Assembly: GCA_026075535.2 (NCBI GenBank)
Contig: AP026538.1
Span: 15,818,337-15,882,336, forward strand
Origin: Tricholoma matsutake
Lineage: Eukaryota > Basidiomycota > Agaricomycetes > Agaricales > Tricholomataceae
DNA: 64,000 nucleotides
Direction of reading: 5' to 3'
In this document: one piece after another, positions 42,477 through 53,195 of the stretch
Layout: the number at the start of each line of letters is the position of its first letter
Position numbering within the stretch: position 1 is the first letter of the stretch
Position numbers and translations under genes: made by a program
Notes under the pieces: model-generated
The model's input: only the letters and a program-made list of their open reading frames with translations
What the model was told of the DNA's origin: nothing
Database searches by the model: none

Positions 42477-42617
42477 TGGAGACACCAGAGGTGTCTCCTA
42501 TAGCAGAGTGGTGGAGGCTGCAGCTAGGATTGCCTGACCAAGACTACAACATGCAGGTGACTACTGACTACCTGATCATGTGACTACCCGGAGTAGGTGA
42601 CCACTCACCCTACTCCA
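42477..42617 (-). repeat. L2 right LTR (141 bp)
   Basis: Plus orientation TGGAGACACC...CACCCTACTCCA. The PBS-like sequence lies just inside, at 42453-42475. Confidence 0.85.
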
Positions 42618-42621
42618 ATGT

Positions 42622-43711
42622 GATATGTGCATGAGGGGGAAGAAATTTCCAGAGAAACCTGCAGGAAAATTAATGCTGAACCCTATACCTAAAGCACTGT
42701 GGCAAGATATATCTGTGGATTTTATTACCCGATTACCTGAGGCTCAAGGGTATGATGCAATATTCCTAGTATGCAACCACTTCACAAAGGAGGTCCATAT
42801 TATTCCTACTACTACAGAAACCTCATCTTTGGGCTTGGCATGCCTCTATCTAAATCAGGTATGGCAGTTACATGGGTTACCTGATACCATTATCCCTGAT
42901 CACAGACCACAATTTGCTTCCATGTTTATGCAAGAACTGAACAACATATTGGGAATTCAAACTAAATCATCTACAGCATCTGATGGGCAGACAGAGAGAA
43001 TGAATCAGGAGTTGGAGCAGTACCTATGTATGTTTGTCAACTACTGACAAACTGACTGGCCTGAATGGGTGGCAATTGCTGAATTTTCCCACAATAACAA
43101 ATTCCATTCAGCTACTCATATGTCACCCTTTTTTGTGAATTATGGGTATCATCCTCACATGGGAGTAGAACCCAGAAGGGAAGTCAAAGTATAGTCGGTA
43201 GAAGACTTTGTATGCAAAAGGTACAAGAGGAAGCAGAGGCAGCATTGAAGAAAGCACATGATGATATGATGCAACATGCAGATCATACTTGAGCGCGTGC
43301 TCCAGAGTACAAAGTTGGTGACTTAGTATGGCTAAGTACCAAGGACCTGAATACTCCACGACCTTCAAGGAAACTCATGGAGAAACAAGTTGGCCCATAT
43401 GTGATCTCTAAAGTGATCTCACCTAATGCAGTAGTGCTAAAATTACCCCAATCATTCAAGATTGATCTTGAGATTAATGTATCCCCTCTATGCCCTTACT
43501 GCCCACCCACTATTCCTGGCCAATAAACTACTCCACAACATCCAATAATAGTAGTAGAAGGTGCTCCAGAATACGTAGTTGAAGAAATTCTAGACTTATG
43601 TCTTTGACAAAACAAATTGGAGTTCTTAATAAAGTGGAAAAACTATACCAATGAAAATAATTTGTGGGAGCCCAAAGAGAATTGTAAGCAAGTGTGTAAC
43701 GTGATCGCCTA
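42622..43711 (+). pseudogene. Gypsy B pol part 2: integrase core and chromodomain
   Basis: Resumes the integrase zinc domain (CMRGKKFPEKPAGKLMLNPI). The core is open to 43045: PKALWQDISVDFITRLPEAQ, IIPDHRPQFASMFMQEL, STASDGQTERMNQELEQYL. The three catalytic acidic positions are visible as D in VDFI, D in PDHR and E in MNQE. After stops, YKVGDLVWLSTKDL-like sequence leads to a chromodomain at 43568-43711: PEYVVEEILDLCL, a stop, then NKLEFLIKWKNYTNENNLWE. Followed by a polypurine tract (AAAAGGGGGG) and the LTR. Confidence 0.9.
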
Positions 43712-43855
43712 AGTCTTTAAATGTAATCTGAATGCTCTGCATCGCATTGCGAGAATGGTGTATGAGGGGATAAAATTCTGGCCTTACCAAAATTTCATGG
43801 AGGGGACAGATGCAATATTTTCTTGCCTGGAAGTTGAGGCATAAAAGGGGGGTAA

Positions 43856-44255
43856 TGTTAGGAAAGCACCCCATTACCTAATAACATTTCATTTCATTTC
43901 ACTATGTCAAATTACGCCCAATGATGCCAAATTACACTACACTTTGATACTGTGAGAATTTTATTTTGCACACATCAAGATGTATGTGCATGTATGCGTA
44001 CATTGGTAACAACAGTGTACAATATATGTAACAGAGTATATAAACCCTAAATATACACCTAGGGGACCCCAGTTGTGTTCTCTTAGGTATTCCACCTACA
44101 CTTGTGGTGTGAAACACTGTTCTCAACACACTCATCTATTAATAACCCATTGTATCAAAACCATCAATCCCCCATCATGCGCATGCATCCCACCCCCTTC
44201 TTGTAGAGAGAACCCGCATGGTCTTAGCTAGCAGATAGTGGGTGTCACCCTAACA
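43856..44255 (+). repeat. Gypsy B 3' LTR (400 bp)
   Basis: TGTTAGGAAAGCACCCC...GGTGTCACCCTAACA, directly after the polypurine tract. The TATA-like tatataaaccc near 44037 is shared with the 5' LTR (about 34360). TSD AGAGT follows. Confidence 0.9.
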
Positions 44256-44260
44256 AGAGT

Positions 44261-45252
44261 GATTCTAGATATTTTTTGTCCCACAGTGCATTCCAGCTGT
44301 ATCGAGCCTCATCCAAGCACAGGTGCTTTCTCAAATCCAGAAATCTGGTGTCCAGGGGTAGGGGTGTAGTCAATAAAAATTTCTCAGTTTCGAGCAATGT
44401 GAGATGTGCATGCCAAATCAGCTAACCAAGAGTCTGGTGAGACAGCCAGTGCTACATCCTTCCTGTCATCCCCATAGAATGTGAATTTGTCATTGGCCAC
44501 CACATTTGCTTGCATTGTGCCCTTCTGCTTCCCTCCCAATCTCCACTTTCCCAATTTGGACTTTTTCTTACATTGCCAGCCTATGTGCCCCTTTTCCCTG
44601 CATTTGAAGCATGTGATATTGGGATTGTACTTCCTTTTTTCATGCTTGACTATTAAGGCCATATCATCGGCATTATGCATGTTAATCCCTCGATCATGTT
44701 CAAGGATGCATGCAATCAGTTTTGGGGCATCTGTTAAGGCTGTTGTATCAATAGAGGCAATATAATTGTTCCAGGCTTCAGGAAGTGAGCTTAGCAGAAT
44801 AATAGAAAATTCTTCCCCATCAATTTTCTGTCCCAGGTTGTGCAGCTCCTCCTGGTAGCCACACAGCATCTGAATGTGTTCCTTGATGGGTGTTGATTCT
44901 TCACATTGAGCCCAAAATAACTTTCATTGTGCCAACACTATGCCAAGTGCCCCTTGCATTTCCAATAATGACTTCAGTGCATCCCACACTTCCCTCAACA
45001 TTGTCAAACTTGCAACATATACCAACATTTTGTTGGCAACCCTTAATCAGATTGTGGATAGCGCCATCCTATACTTCTTTACCCATGCCACTTTTGCTGC
45101 CTCTTCTGATGGCTGAATAGTCGATCTGTCAACATATTCCCACAAATCTTGAAGATATCCATCATTTTGATCTTCCATACAGCATAATTCTCAGCTCCTG
45201 CCAGGGGTTTGATCCAGTAAATGTTTGTGTGTGTACTTGATGTGTCTGTCAT
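44261..45252 (-). pseudogene. Copia A Gag and protease start
   Basis: The minus start ATG at 45252 gives MTDTSSTHTNIYWIKPLAGA and YAVWKIKMMDI, the usual copia Gag opening. After stops, the open frame 44869-44384 has LLSSLPEAWNNYIASI and the zinc knuckle CFKCREKGHIGWQC. The protease pocket is degenerate (WLADLACTSHIARN, where D-S-A-C-T-S-H is usual). It continues through TPTPGHQISGFEKAPVLG to the gypsy B insertion at AGAGT. The remainder of the protease linker is at 34104-34179. Confidence 0.85.
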
Positions 45253-45298
45253 TTTGACTCAGTGCATTAAGAGTGAGTGCACAAGAAAATTCAGTTAA

Positions 45299-45315
45299 GC
45301 TCAGGGCCCATAACC
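45299..45315 (-). other. Copia A primer-binding site
   Basis: GGTTATGGGCCCTGAGC (minus) directly follows the 5' LTR end TCTCAACA. GGGCCC next to TTAT fits initiator-tRNA-Met type copia PBS sequences; the tRNA assignment is inference. Confidence 0.7.
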
Positions 45316-45504
45316 TGTTGAGACTCTAAGGACTTGATTATAGTAGGTCAAACTTATTATTGTGTTTATCTACAACAACTATTTATACAAGCATTTGATG
45401 TGTTGATCAGTAATCACAATCAGTAATTAGAATGTCCTGCTATTAATAATATGTGGTACATCATTACTACTATATTTGGTATTGCCATCAGGGTTGCCCA
45501 GTAA

Positions 45505-47442
45505 TTTACACTGCCCCATATGTTCCGCATGGATTTGTGCAGACTGTGCAGACTCTGTGCAGACTCTGTGGACTCTGTGCGGACTGTGCAGACTCTGTGT
45601 GGAGTCTGACCATCTGGTGACCAAAATGAAAAATTACACCCCCTTTGGTGTGGACTCTGCCCCAGTCCACCCCAGTCCATGGGGAGTCCACATAAGTCTG
45701 CACGGACTCCGACCATGTGGTGACCCAAATGAAGAATTGAGGTGTGGGTTGATGGCATATGGGTGGGTTTGTTATGTATATAAAGTCTATTCATGACACT
45801 CAAACTCAAACTTAAGTATTTACCCTCACTGGAAAATTACACAATTAAGATCAAGTAAAATTTATTACTACATCCCTCACATTAGATGTGAGGGATACAA
45901 TACAATTAAGTACTTAAAAAACACCCTCCCTCGCACCTCGTGCGAGGGGGAGTCCAGGTGTTGTTGTCATCTCCCTCATCATCTCCCTCCCCCCTCCCCC
46001 CTCATCTCCCTTTACTCTCATCTCCCATCCCCCTCATCATCATTCCACTCACCATCCACCTCACAAGCAGTTGCTCGCAAGGCTGGAGGTGGGTGGTGTG
46101 TCATTCTGTGGTTGGCATTGGTTTCATTGGTGTCATGGGGGTCAGTCCTGGGTGGCGTCCCCCAATTGTTGTCCCCCCTTCGTCCTTGCTGTTCCACCCT
46201 TATCCACCCCATGAGCAGGTGCTCATGAGGCTGGGGGCAGGTCGTCATCATGGCAGTGTCATCTCCTCCTTCTGGGTGTTGTCGTGGTCATTCCACCCAT
46301 GATCCACCCCCTGAGCAGTTGCTTGTGGGGCTGGGGGCAGGTGGTGTGTCATCCATCACTGTGGGTGGTCATGGTGGGGCCCTGGTGCTCATTTTCATCT
46401 GTTTTGGGGGGGGTTGGGGGGGTCAGCATGACATGGCATGTTTACGGGGTAGCTGGGTGTATACTTGGTTGGTATCCCCCTTCTGGGGTCTCATGGCATC
46501 CCTCATCTCCCTCCTGTCCCTCATTTACACCCTCACATACCGTCAAAATGGGGAGGAGGGGGTTTGCATGGACATGTGTCATCCCGCATTGTCATCCATC
46601 ATTACCTGTAAATTAGAACCTAAAAAACAAAGAAAACAATTAGTTAGTTGATAAAAAGAAGAAATGAATTTAAAAAAATTACCTACAGCCATGTGTCATC
46701 CCACATTGTCATCCATTGTTACCTGTAGATTAGAACCTAAAGAACAAAGAAAACACTTAGTTAGTTGATAAAAAGAAGAAATGAATAAAAAAAAATACCT
46801 ATGGCCCAAATGACACAATTGCATCATTTGGGCCCGCATTGCTTCTGGTCAGCTTGTTTGCAGCTCTTTGTGGCTGTGGAATGGGGCTGGGAGTGGGTGG
46901 AGGTGATGTGGGTAGAGTGGAGATGGTGGTGGTAGAGAGGGAAGGAGGGAGGGAGTGAGGTGGTGGTGTGGTCATTGTTGATGGTGGTGGTGGTGAATGA
47001 TGAGCTGGCAGTCACAGTGACACAGCTTACATGGTTTGTCATCATGTCACACAACAATGCTATCTAAGGTAATTAATGTGAATGATGTACCATTCCCTTG
47101 TGGTGTAATGGTTGCGTGCGTAGCTAACTCTTGTGATCAGTATGTCTGGGGTTCAAGTCCCTGTTGTAACACTCTTTTGTTACTGCTTACAAATGATTAC
47201 AACCACATTGTCAGTCTGTTTGGATGTCCTAGCTGTCTGAGCTCCCCGTAGCTAGGACTAGGACAGAATAAATCCATGGAATCTGAGCAAAAATGACAAA
47301 TTCTGTGCAGATCTGTGTGGACTCCATGTGGACTGAGTGCTTATGTTTCCCAACAAAAATAGCTTGTCATTTGAGCCCACATTCCATGTGGAGTCTGCAT
47401 AATTCTGCATGGATCCACGTGGAACATATGGGGCAGTGTAAA
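45505..47442. mobile_element. T1: complete non-autonomous TIR element (about 1.94 kb)
   Basis: Perfect 22-bp TIRs: TTTACACTGCCCCATATGTT-cc at 45505-45526 and its complement at 47421-47442, extended imperfectly by gcatgga..gcagac. Subterminal GACTCTGTG/GGAGTCC repeats lie inside each end. Interior: the AT module shared with bases 1-210, cagttgctc-type motifs (46067, 46307 and others), hairpin 46803-46834, two or three minus-strand intron-like cassettes (about 46620-46800), tracts of catcatctccctc, and a tRNA-like module (47094-47170). No transposase ORF. TSD not certain because LTR sequence at the site is altered. Confidence 0.75.
47094..47170 (+). other. tRNA-like module in T1
   Basis: A-box TGGTGTAATGG at 47101-47111 and B-box GGTTCAAGTCC at 47150-47160. 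The acceptor stem does not pair, so not a functional tRNA. Confidence 0.5.
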
Positions 47443-47481
47443 GACCTGGTGTCGCCTAATGCTACAATCACTTATTCAACA

Positions 47482-47932
47482 TATGGAATGTCAATGTCAG
47501 GATGTTTGTGAGCCACTGATTCAGCAATGTCCATCAGCAAACTTAGGGCTCTCTGGTAGCACTACAACTGGGGCTTCGCAATTCTCTGATAATTGAAACT
47601 CCCAACACATGCAGTGAGAAGTGGTAGAGGTGTGGATCTTCTCTTACCCAACGATTCAGGTATTCATGTTGGGAAAATTACTCTAATAGATACATATAAA
47701 AAAGTCTTTGAAGTGGAATATTTTTAAATTGCTTAGTTCATCCAATCTGCTCTCTCCATTTGTGTACACTGAGTGCCCAAAGGTAGCATTGGGGCATGTG
47801 GAGCACCACAAATGTATAAATGTTCATAAATATGCAGGAAACAATCCTTAGCTACTCTACTTCATTTCACAAAAGACCTGGTTCGATTTGATGGCAGTGA
47901 GCACATAAAATGAGTACTATAGAAAGTGGAGG
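47482..47932. other. Right flank of the copia complex, no named gene
   Basis: Begins with the TATGG TSD copy. The minus reading just outside the LTR (about 47560-47482) gives LLMDIAESVAHKHPDIDIPY. It is protein-like and may be a host or older transposon exon continuing at 25476. Nothing else recognised. Confidence 0.3.
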
Positions 47933-49760
47933 TCTTTACACTCCCCCCCCCCCCCCCCCCCAATCTGAGCAGACTCTGCTCAGACACTCAGACAGTCCCA
48001 GGACAGTCCTAGGACTTTGCTCAGACTTTGGTCGGACTTTTTTGGCTGAAAGTCCTGCCAAACTAGATGTCCAGTCCAAGCTGAGTCCTCAGACTGTCCG
48101 AGCAGAGTCCAAATGGACCAGCACTCATACAGTCCTTGGACTGTCTGAGTTGCTTATATAATTGACTGAAAAATCTGTGGCTACTGCAGGGATTGAATCC
48201 TCATAGTCACATGATAAAGTACAATTAAGGCAGCAATGTTAGACTAAAGCATCATTACAGGTAAGTAGTTTTATCTCTCTATGTACTGCCCCAGCTGTGA
48301 TGACAAATCAACACAGCTGCATCACCAATGATGATGCCAGCTCATCATCAATCATCACCAACCACCACCACCACCACCACTCGATGATGCTGCCACATCC
48401 CGCTGCCACCACAGCCCCCTGAACACCCCACAGCCATGGGTCCCATGCCAGCACACAACAGATACCAACCGCATCATGCATGAAATGGGCCCAAATGACT
48501 CTATTGTCATTTGGGCCCCAGGTGAGTTTTTTCTTTTTTCTTTTCTCATGTTTTCTTTAAGCTAACACATATTTTCATTAATTATAGGTTATATCTATAC
48601 TGTAGCAGCACGATGACCCCCAAACCACCAGACAAGGAACATGATCACGACAATTTTCAGGCCACGACAGGAGGAAAAGGGAACAAAAAAGAGGCCCAAG
48701 AGATGTTGACAACTTCTCTTGGACCATAGGTAGGTTTTTTTTTTCAGGTCTCATTTCTTTTTGTTTTTACTAACAACCATTTTTAGATACTAATTACTGA
48801 CTATGACAACGATGAAGAAGGGGGTGGGGCACAAGATGATGATGAGATGGGACAATGAGAAGGCAAGCCAAATGCAAAAGAGGATGACAATGACAGTGAT
48901 GAGGGGGACAACAAGGGTGATGACAGCAATGGCAGCAAATGATGGGGCTAGCAGGAGATGGTGAGGAGGAGGGGATGACAATGATGCAAAGAGGACGAGG
49001 GGATGAAGGGGCAACAATGCAAGGAGGATGAGGGGGACAAGGGATGACAAGATGGCTGCCAACCACCACAGAACCCCCAACTACTGCTGCAAGCAACTGC
49101 TTGCAGGGTTGAAACAGGGAGCATCAAGGCAAGGTACGATGGGGGAGGACAGGGGCACAATGATGATGAGGGGAATGGCAGCAGGGAGGGGCACAAAAAC
49201 AGGGATGATGACGACGATGGCTGCATCCCAACCCCCTCCCCAATGATTTGCACAGGGGCGGGTGTGATTTTTATTTATAATTTAATTAGTATCTTGTTGC
49301 CTGGCCCCTCGTGCTTTGCAAGGGGGCAATTTTGAAAAAAAAAAAAAAAAAAAAAAAAAGTATTGTTGCCCCACCCCCCTCACATTTTGTGTGAGGGTGG
49401 CTTGCTTAAAATCAAAATAATGAAAAATTCCTTGGCCTGTCCACCACTCAAAGAAAAAAAAAGAGAGGTCAAAGATTTAATTAAAGTTGTGTGGAGGGAA
49501 AACTTTTTTTGCACCCATGTTGTACCCCCTTGCCTTCATGCAGGATTGATTTAATATATTTTTTCTACTTGACTTGGCCCCCTCAATTATTTTTTTATTG
49601 CTCATCTTGTGCTCCTCTCAAGAGATAATACTACATTAAGAATTATGAGTCTCACAACCATTTTATAATTGCCATCTGGCTCAGGTGGTATGCAGTGTTT
49701 GGGTCTGTTGTTCAATTCTTGCTCTGCAAACACTCTTTTGTGAGCACTTTTTGAAAATCC
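47933..49760 (+). mobile_element. T3: further TIR-family copy, right end unclear
   Basis: Starts ctttacactcccc followed by a C run and CAGACTC/GAGTCC subterminal repeats (to about 48150). Then a minus-strand tRNA-like module (48186-48252; B box ggattcaatccc), hairpins at 48487-48518 and 48693-48725, each followed by an intron-like cassette (48522-48587, 48730-48786), a gatgac tract, gcaagcaactgcttgcagg at about 49089, a 24-base A run near 49337, and a plus tRNA-like module (49670-49722). The terminal TIR on the right was not found. ORFs on either strand are compositional. Confidence 0.6.
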
Positions 49761-50514
49761 ATAGTACACTGCTTCTGATTCTCCCTCAACTGACTCTAAT
49801 ATGATCCCAGATGTCTTGCATTAATCTGCCTAATTTATATTGTCAAAGTCATTGTCAAACTTGAGTTAATAATTCAGAGTATGTATTAACAACATAAATA
49901 TAGAATGGACATATTGATGGTGCCATATTTCACACAGTGATGTTACACTTAATCATTGGAAGGGAGCTGGGTTAAGCAACCAACACTAACTTGAAGGTGA
50001 GCTGATTAGACAGGAGCCAATTATCTTCATTACACAGAAGTGGGAACCATAAGTTAATACAAGTAAAAAATGGAGAAAAGTAAAATATACCTTCATTACA
50101 CAGAAGTGGGAACGAAGGTTGGGTTATCAAAAAGTAAAGGGTATATAGGTGAACTTCAGACTGTGTAAGTAAAAGGCCATATCAGGCCCAGGCATGTGTT
50201 TCTTGAAGTCTGCATTTGGCCTATCCATTGACTTGTGGATAAGGCTGAACACAAGTCTGGGTCACCCACAAGTACCTGTGGGTTGACCCATGGGAATACC
50301 CATGGGTATGCGCACTCATGGCTCTGGGTCATCCATGGGAATGGATCCTTGAGGATCCAAGTATCAGTTTTTGCAGGCACAAGTACTTGTGCAAGTACTT
50401 GTTCATGAACCATTGCACTGTTTGCCTTGTGCTTTTGGGTAGATGTAAAGATACTATATGGAGTGTAGAACACCAGTTGATGAAGGGAATAACTGCAGAA
50501 TTATTTATTTACAG
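49761..50514. other. Region without a gene
   Basis: Contains a 24-bp direct duplication (cttcattacacagaagtggg at about 50029 and 50093, 65 bp apart) and small palindromes around acccatgggaatacccatgg (about 50287). No coding signal. Confidence 0.4.
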
Positions 50515-51480
50515 TGTTAAGAGTTGTTGAGAGAAATGTTGGAGAAATGAGCAGGAAGAGGTATTTGCCATAAAGGAATGACTGCACCATTGGACTAGTG
50601 TTTTGGGGACAATGTAGATATACCGTATTAAGTGTATTATCCAGGGTTACAAAAAGCAAAGCAGTGGCATTATTGAGTTATGATGATGTGGGTTTTTGGG
50701 AGTGAGCAGAAAAGAGTGGTTATTATAAAAATAGTGGCTGCACCATTAAACTAGTGCAGTATGTACAATGTAGATACGCTATGTATATTGTGGAATCCTA
50801 ATTTACGAAAGGAATTGTTCCATCATTACTGACTTATGATGCTACGAGTTTTTTAGAGGAATGAGGAGGAAGGGGTGGATACTATAATATAACCGCTACA
50901 CCATTCAACTAGTGCTTTGGAGACAATGTAGATATGCTATGTACAGTACGGAATCAAAGTACATGAATGGAATCGTTGCATAATCACTGAGTTATGATGG
51001 TATGGGGTTTTTAGAGGAATGAGGAGGAAGGGGTGGATACTATAATATAACCGCTACACCATACTACTAGTGCTTTGGGGACAGTGTAGATATGCTATGA
51101 ATCCCAGTTTACAAAAAAAATCATTGCATAATTACTGAGTTATGATGCTACAGGAATTTTGGAGAAATGAGGACGAAGGGGTGGATACTATAATATAATG
51201 GCTACACCCTTCAACTAGTGCTTTGGGGACAATGTAGATATGCCATATACAGTGTGCAATACAAGTTTATGAAAGGAACCATTAAAAGTTATTGAGTTAT
51301 GATGCTATGGGCTTTTTAGAGGAATGAGGAGGAAGGCTGATTGGTATAAAATAATGGCTCCACCATTTAACTAGTGCTTTGGGGGATCTGTATATATACT
51401 GTACACAGTGCAGAATCCAAGTTTATAAAAGGAATTGCTAAGGTATTACTGAACTACAGTGCTACAAACACTAACTCACC
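50515..51480 (+). repeat. Six-copy tandem repeat, about 156-bp period
   Basis: Anchor ctagtg occurs at 50595, 50751, 50909, 51067, 51215 and 51371: spacings 156, 158, 158, 148, 156. Each unit has ctagtgctttggggacaatg, a gagttatgatgcta segment and gaggaatgaggaggaagg. Middle copies are most alike. It abuts the cut end of the Helitron helicase. Confidence 0.92.
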
Positions 51481-51513
51481 TGCTCAACACCTACCCATCA
51501 CTCAGATAGTAAT

Positions 51514-52346
51514 CTAACCAGGGCCTGTCATCAACATTCTAAGAGGTGGTTCCTTAGGATTCTTGTCAATGTACTTTTCAATTAAATGGCATGATACAAT
51601 GCTAAATGCAATCATTTGCTGCTTGTTCAGTTGAAAACTGTTCTCTCCTTCTTGGACTACATTGATCATTGTCTGTGTTGATGTGTTGATGTCAACCAAT
51701 TGAACCTCTGTTGGTAAGCAGGGTTTCTCTATCTCAGGCCCTATTTTTACATGAAGTTCAGTCTCTATTACAGGTGATAAAAAGGCCTGACTATCAGGAT
51801 TCAGTGCATTTCAATGGGTTTGTATGATGTTTTGTTCCTGACCTTTAATATCTGCTTTCCATTTCTTCAACATTGCATCTGTTGGAAAAGGTAGTTGTGT
51901 GATATTCAGATCCTGTTCATGCTTGTTAGAGTGGGTATCAACATCCATGTGTGTTTGGGAGGTTTGAATCCAATTTGATTGTTGTAGGAGAGATAAGATA
52001 AGGCCTGTTGTATGCCAAAGTCTTCTTGTGCTGACATGTTTCTCAGCTGCATGTCAGCATGGTCCAAATCATTGAAAGCCAAATTTACTGCCTTTGTCAT
52101 TTCTTGGCTCTCTTTTGTTTCAGCTGCCCATTTCTGTAACCAGACAGCATCACATTCATCTTCACATTCATATATTGCTTCCCAATTTTCCATGATCTCT
52201 TGAGATCTGGGAGAAAATTGATAAGACTTCATAACAGATTCAAATGACTGGTTTTCATCACACAGGGGGTTTTGAAATTCCAAATGGGCAAGTATGAACA
52301 TTGGCCATGATTGAGCATGGGTTCTTGGGATTGACATTCCAATCAC
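51514..52346 (-). pseudogene. Helitron: Rep-helicase linker and truncated helicase
   Basis: The frame 52346-51906 has MIGMSIPRTHAQSWPMFILA and NYQ-type linker sequence (ENWEAIYECEDECDAVWLQK). After a stop the helicase begins (51699-51514): FQLNKQQMIAFSIVSCHLIE and PLRMLMTGPG, the start of the Pif1-type Walker A loop (normally GPGGTGKS). A stop and unrelated tandem repeat follow. All later helicase motifs are missing. Confidence 0.8.
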
Positions 52347-52565
52347 ATGTGGAACAAGTTCTTGGTGGTCATCCCCTCACTCTTCATTTGTGTGCTCAAC
52401 TAGCTCATGTGAATTATGCAAAGGATGTTCAGGTTTGAGTGCATGTCACCTCAACACTCAAAGACAAGTCCCATGTGTATTTTTTATATGTCTAGTATTT
52501 TTTTGTGTGTCTAGATGTATGCACTGGCAGAAATCATAGAATGACATGTCCACCAAACTGTCATC

Positions 52566-53033
52566 TCAATACACATAGTGGAGAATTTGATTAGTTTTGA
52601 TCAGTTTGCCTTGATTGTTGGTAATAATGCAAATTGGGATTTGCTCCAGGTCTTCATTGTCACTTTCTTGAAGGATCAATTTATTCATTGACTCTTGAAC
52701 ATAAGACATTAACAATGCTGACATCATAAGCACTGTTTTGTGTGATGAAATTCCATCACCAAAACCTTGGATGTACTGCACAGCTTGCTGAGCATGAATC
52801 TGCTGCTGACGACTAAACTGTGACAAGCACTTATGTAGCAGAACCTTTGCACTTTCAATGGCAGATGATTGTGGTTGGTCTGGTATTTGAGCAACAGCAT
52901 GAGACATTAATGAAAGCATCTCATATGTTTTGATATCCATCTTTGTGATGTAGTCAGTGATATAGACTTGTCCAATTGGGCCATGGCTAAAGCCTGGCAT
53001 GAATGAGTCCTCCATTCTAAAGTAATGAGTCAT
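52566..53033 (-). pseudogene. Helitron Rep, C-terminal part
   Basis: 155 open codons. It has GPIGQVYITDYITKMDIKTY, then SAKVLLHKCLSQFSRQQQIH, QQAVQYIQGFGDGISSHKTV. It matches the conserved region between the Rep nuclease and the helicase in fungal Helitrons (pattern YxTDYxTK ... QxVxYLxGxxDxxxSH). Confidence 0.75.
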
Positions 53034-53195
53034 ACAAACAGAAAAATTTACAGCCAGTCAGTATGGAACATATTACAGTTCGAGTTATTCCTATAAGAAG
53101 TTATCATTATAAATGTTACTAGGTGAGGACCAGATATGGAAACAGGATCACAGAAGTTCATAATCATAATGTAATGCACAGTTTGCATTTCACCA

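Larger units (their letters stand above)
39742..42617 (-). mobile_element. L2: small LTR element with a single non-Gag/Pol ORF
   Basis: Two 141-bp direct repeats (39742-39882, 42477-42617), TG...CA bounded, about 95 percent identical (7 differences counted). TSD ATGT at 39738-39741 and 42618-42621. Excising it restores the gypsy B integrase motif ..YMDGCDMCMRGK. In minus orientation a PBS-like TTGGTGATGAGAGC lies 2 bases inside the first LTR, then a hexamer tract, one coding region (42098-40020), and the second LTR. No gag, protease, RT or integrase motif in 2.6 kb. It therefore looks like a non-autonomous LTR retrotransposon mobilised in trans. Confidence 0.8.
34180..44255 (+). mobile_element. 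Gypsy B: Ty3-gypsy element with two internal insertions
   Basis: TSD AGAGT at 34175-34179 and 44256-44260. 5' LTR 34180-34402 plus 35675-35734; 3' LTR 43856-44255. Coding order gag, protease, RT, RNase H, integrase, chromodomain on plus. Removing T2 (34403-35674) and L2 (39742-42617) gives about 5.9 kb, normal for fungal gypsy. Several frameshifts and stops: inactive. Confidence 0.9.
25477..47481 (-). mobile_element. Copia A: complete Ty1-copia element hosting nested insertions
   Basis: Outer LTRs at 25477-25684 (3' LTR) and 45316-47481 (5' LTR, itself split). TSD-like flanks: TACGG at 25472-25476, TATGG at 47482-47486. Internal order on the minus strand is PBS, Gag, zinc knuckle, protease remnant, gag-pre-integrase, integrase, RT, RNase H, polypurine tract. 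Subtracting gypsy C, gypsy B and TIR element T1 leaves about 4.5 kb, normal for copia. LTR copies differ by about 9 substitutions in 165 aligned bases, mostly transitions. It is the oldest layer of the nest. Confidence 0.9.
45316..47481 (-). repeat. Copia A 5' LTR, split by TIR element T1
   Basis: LTR sequence occupies 45316 to about 45480 and about 47448-47481 (gtgtcgcctaatgctacaat..attcaaca). The interrupted stretch corresponds to the GGTGTC repeats of the 3' LTR. Confidence 0.85.

Noticed and set aside
45940..46651. Plus-strand 110-133-codon ORFs in T1
   Set aside because: Built from catcatctccctc and ggtggtgtgtc repeats; no conservation with other TIR-family copies at protein level.
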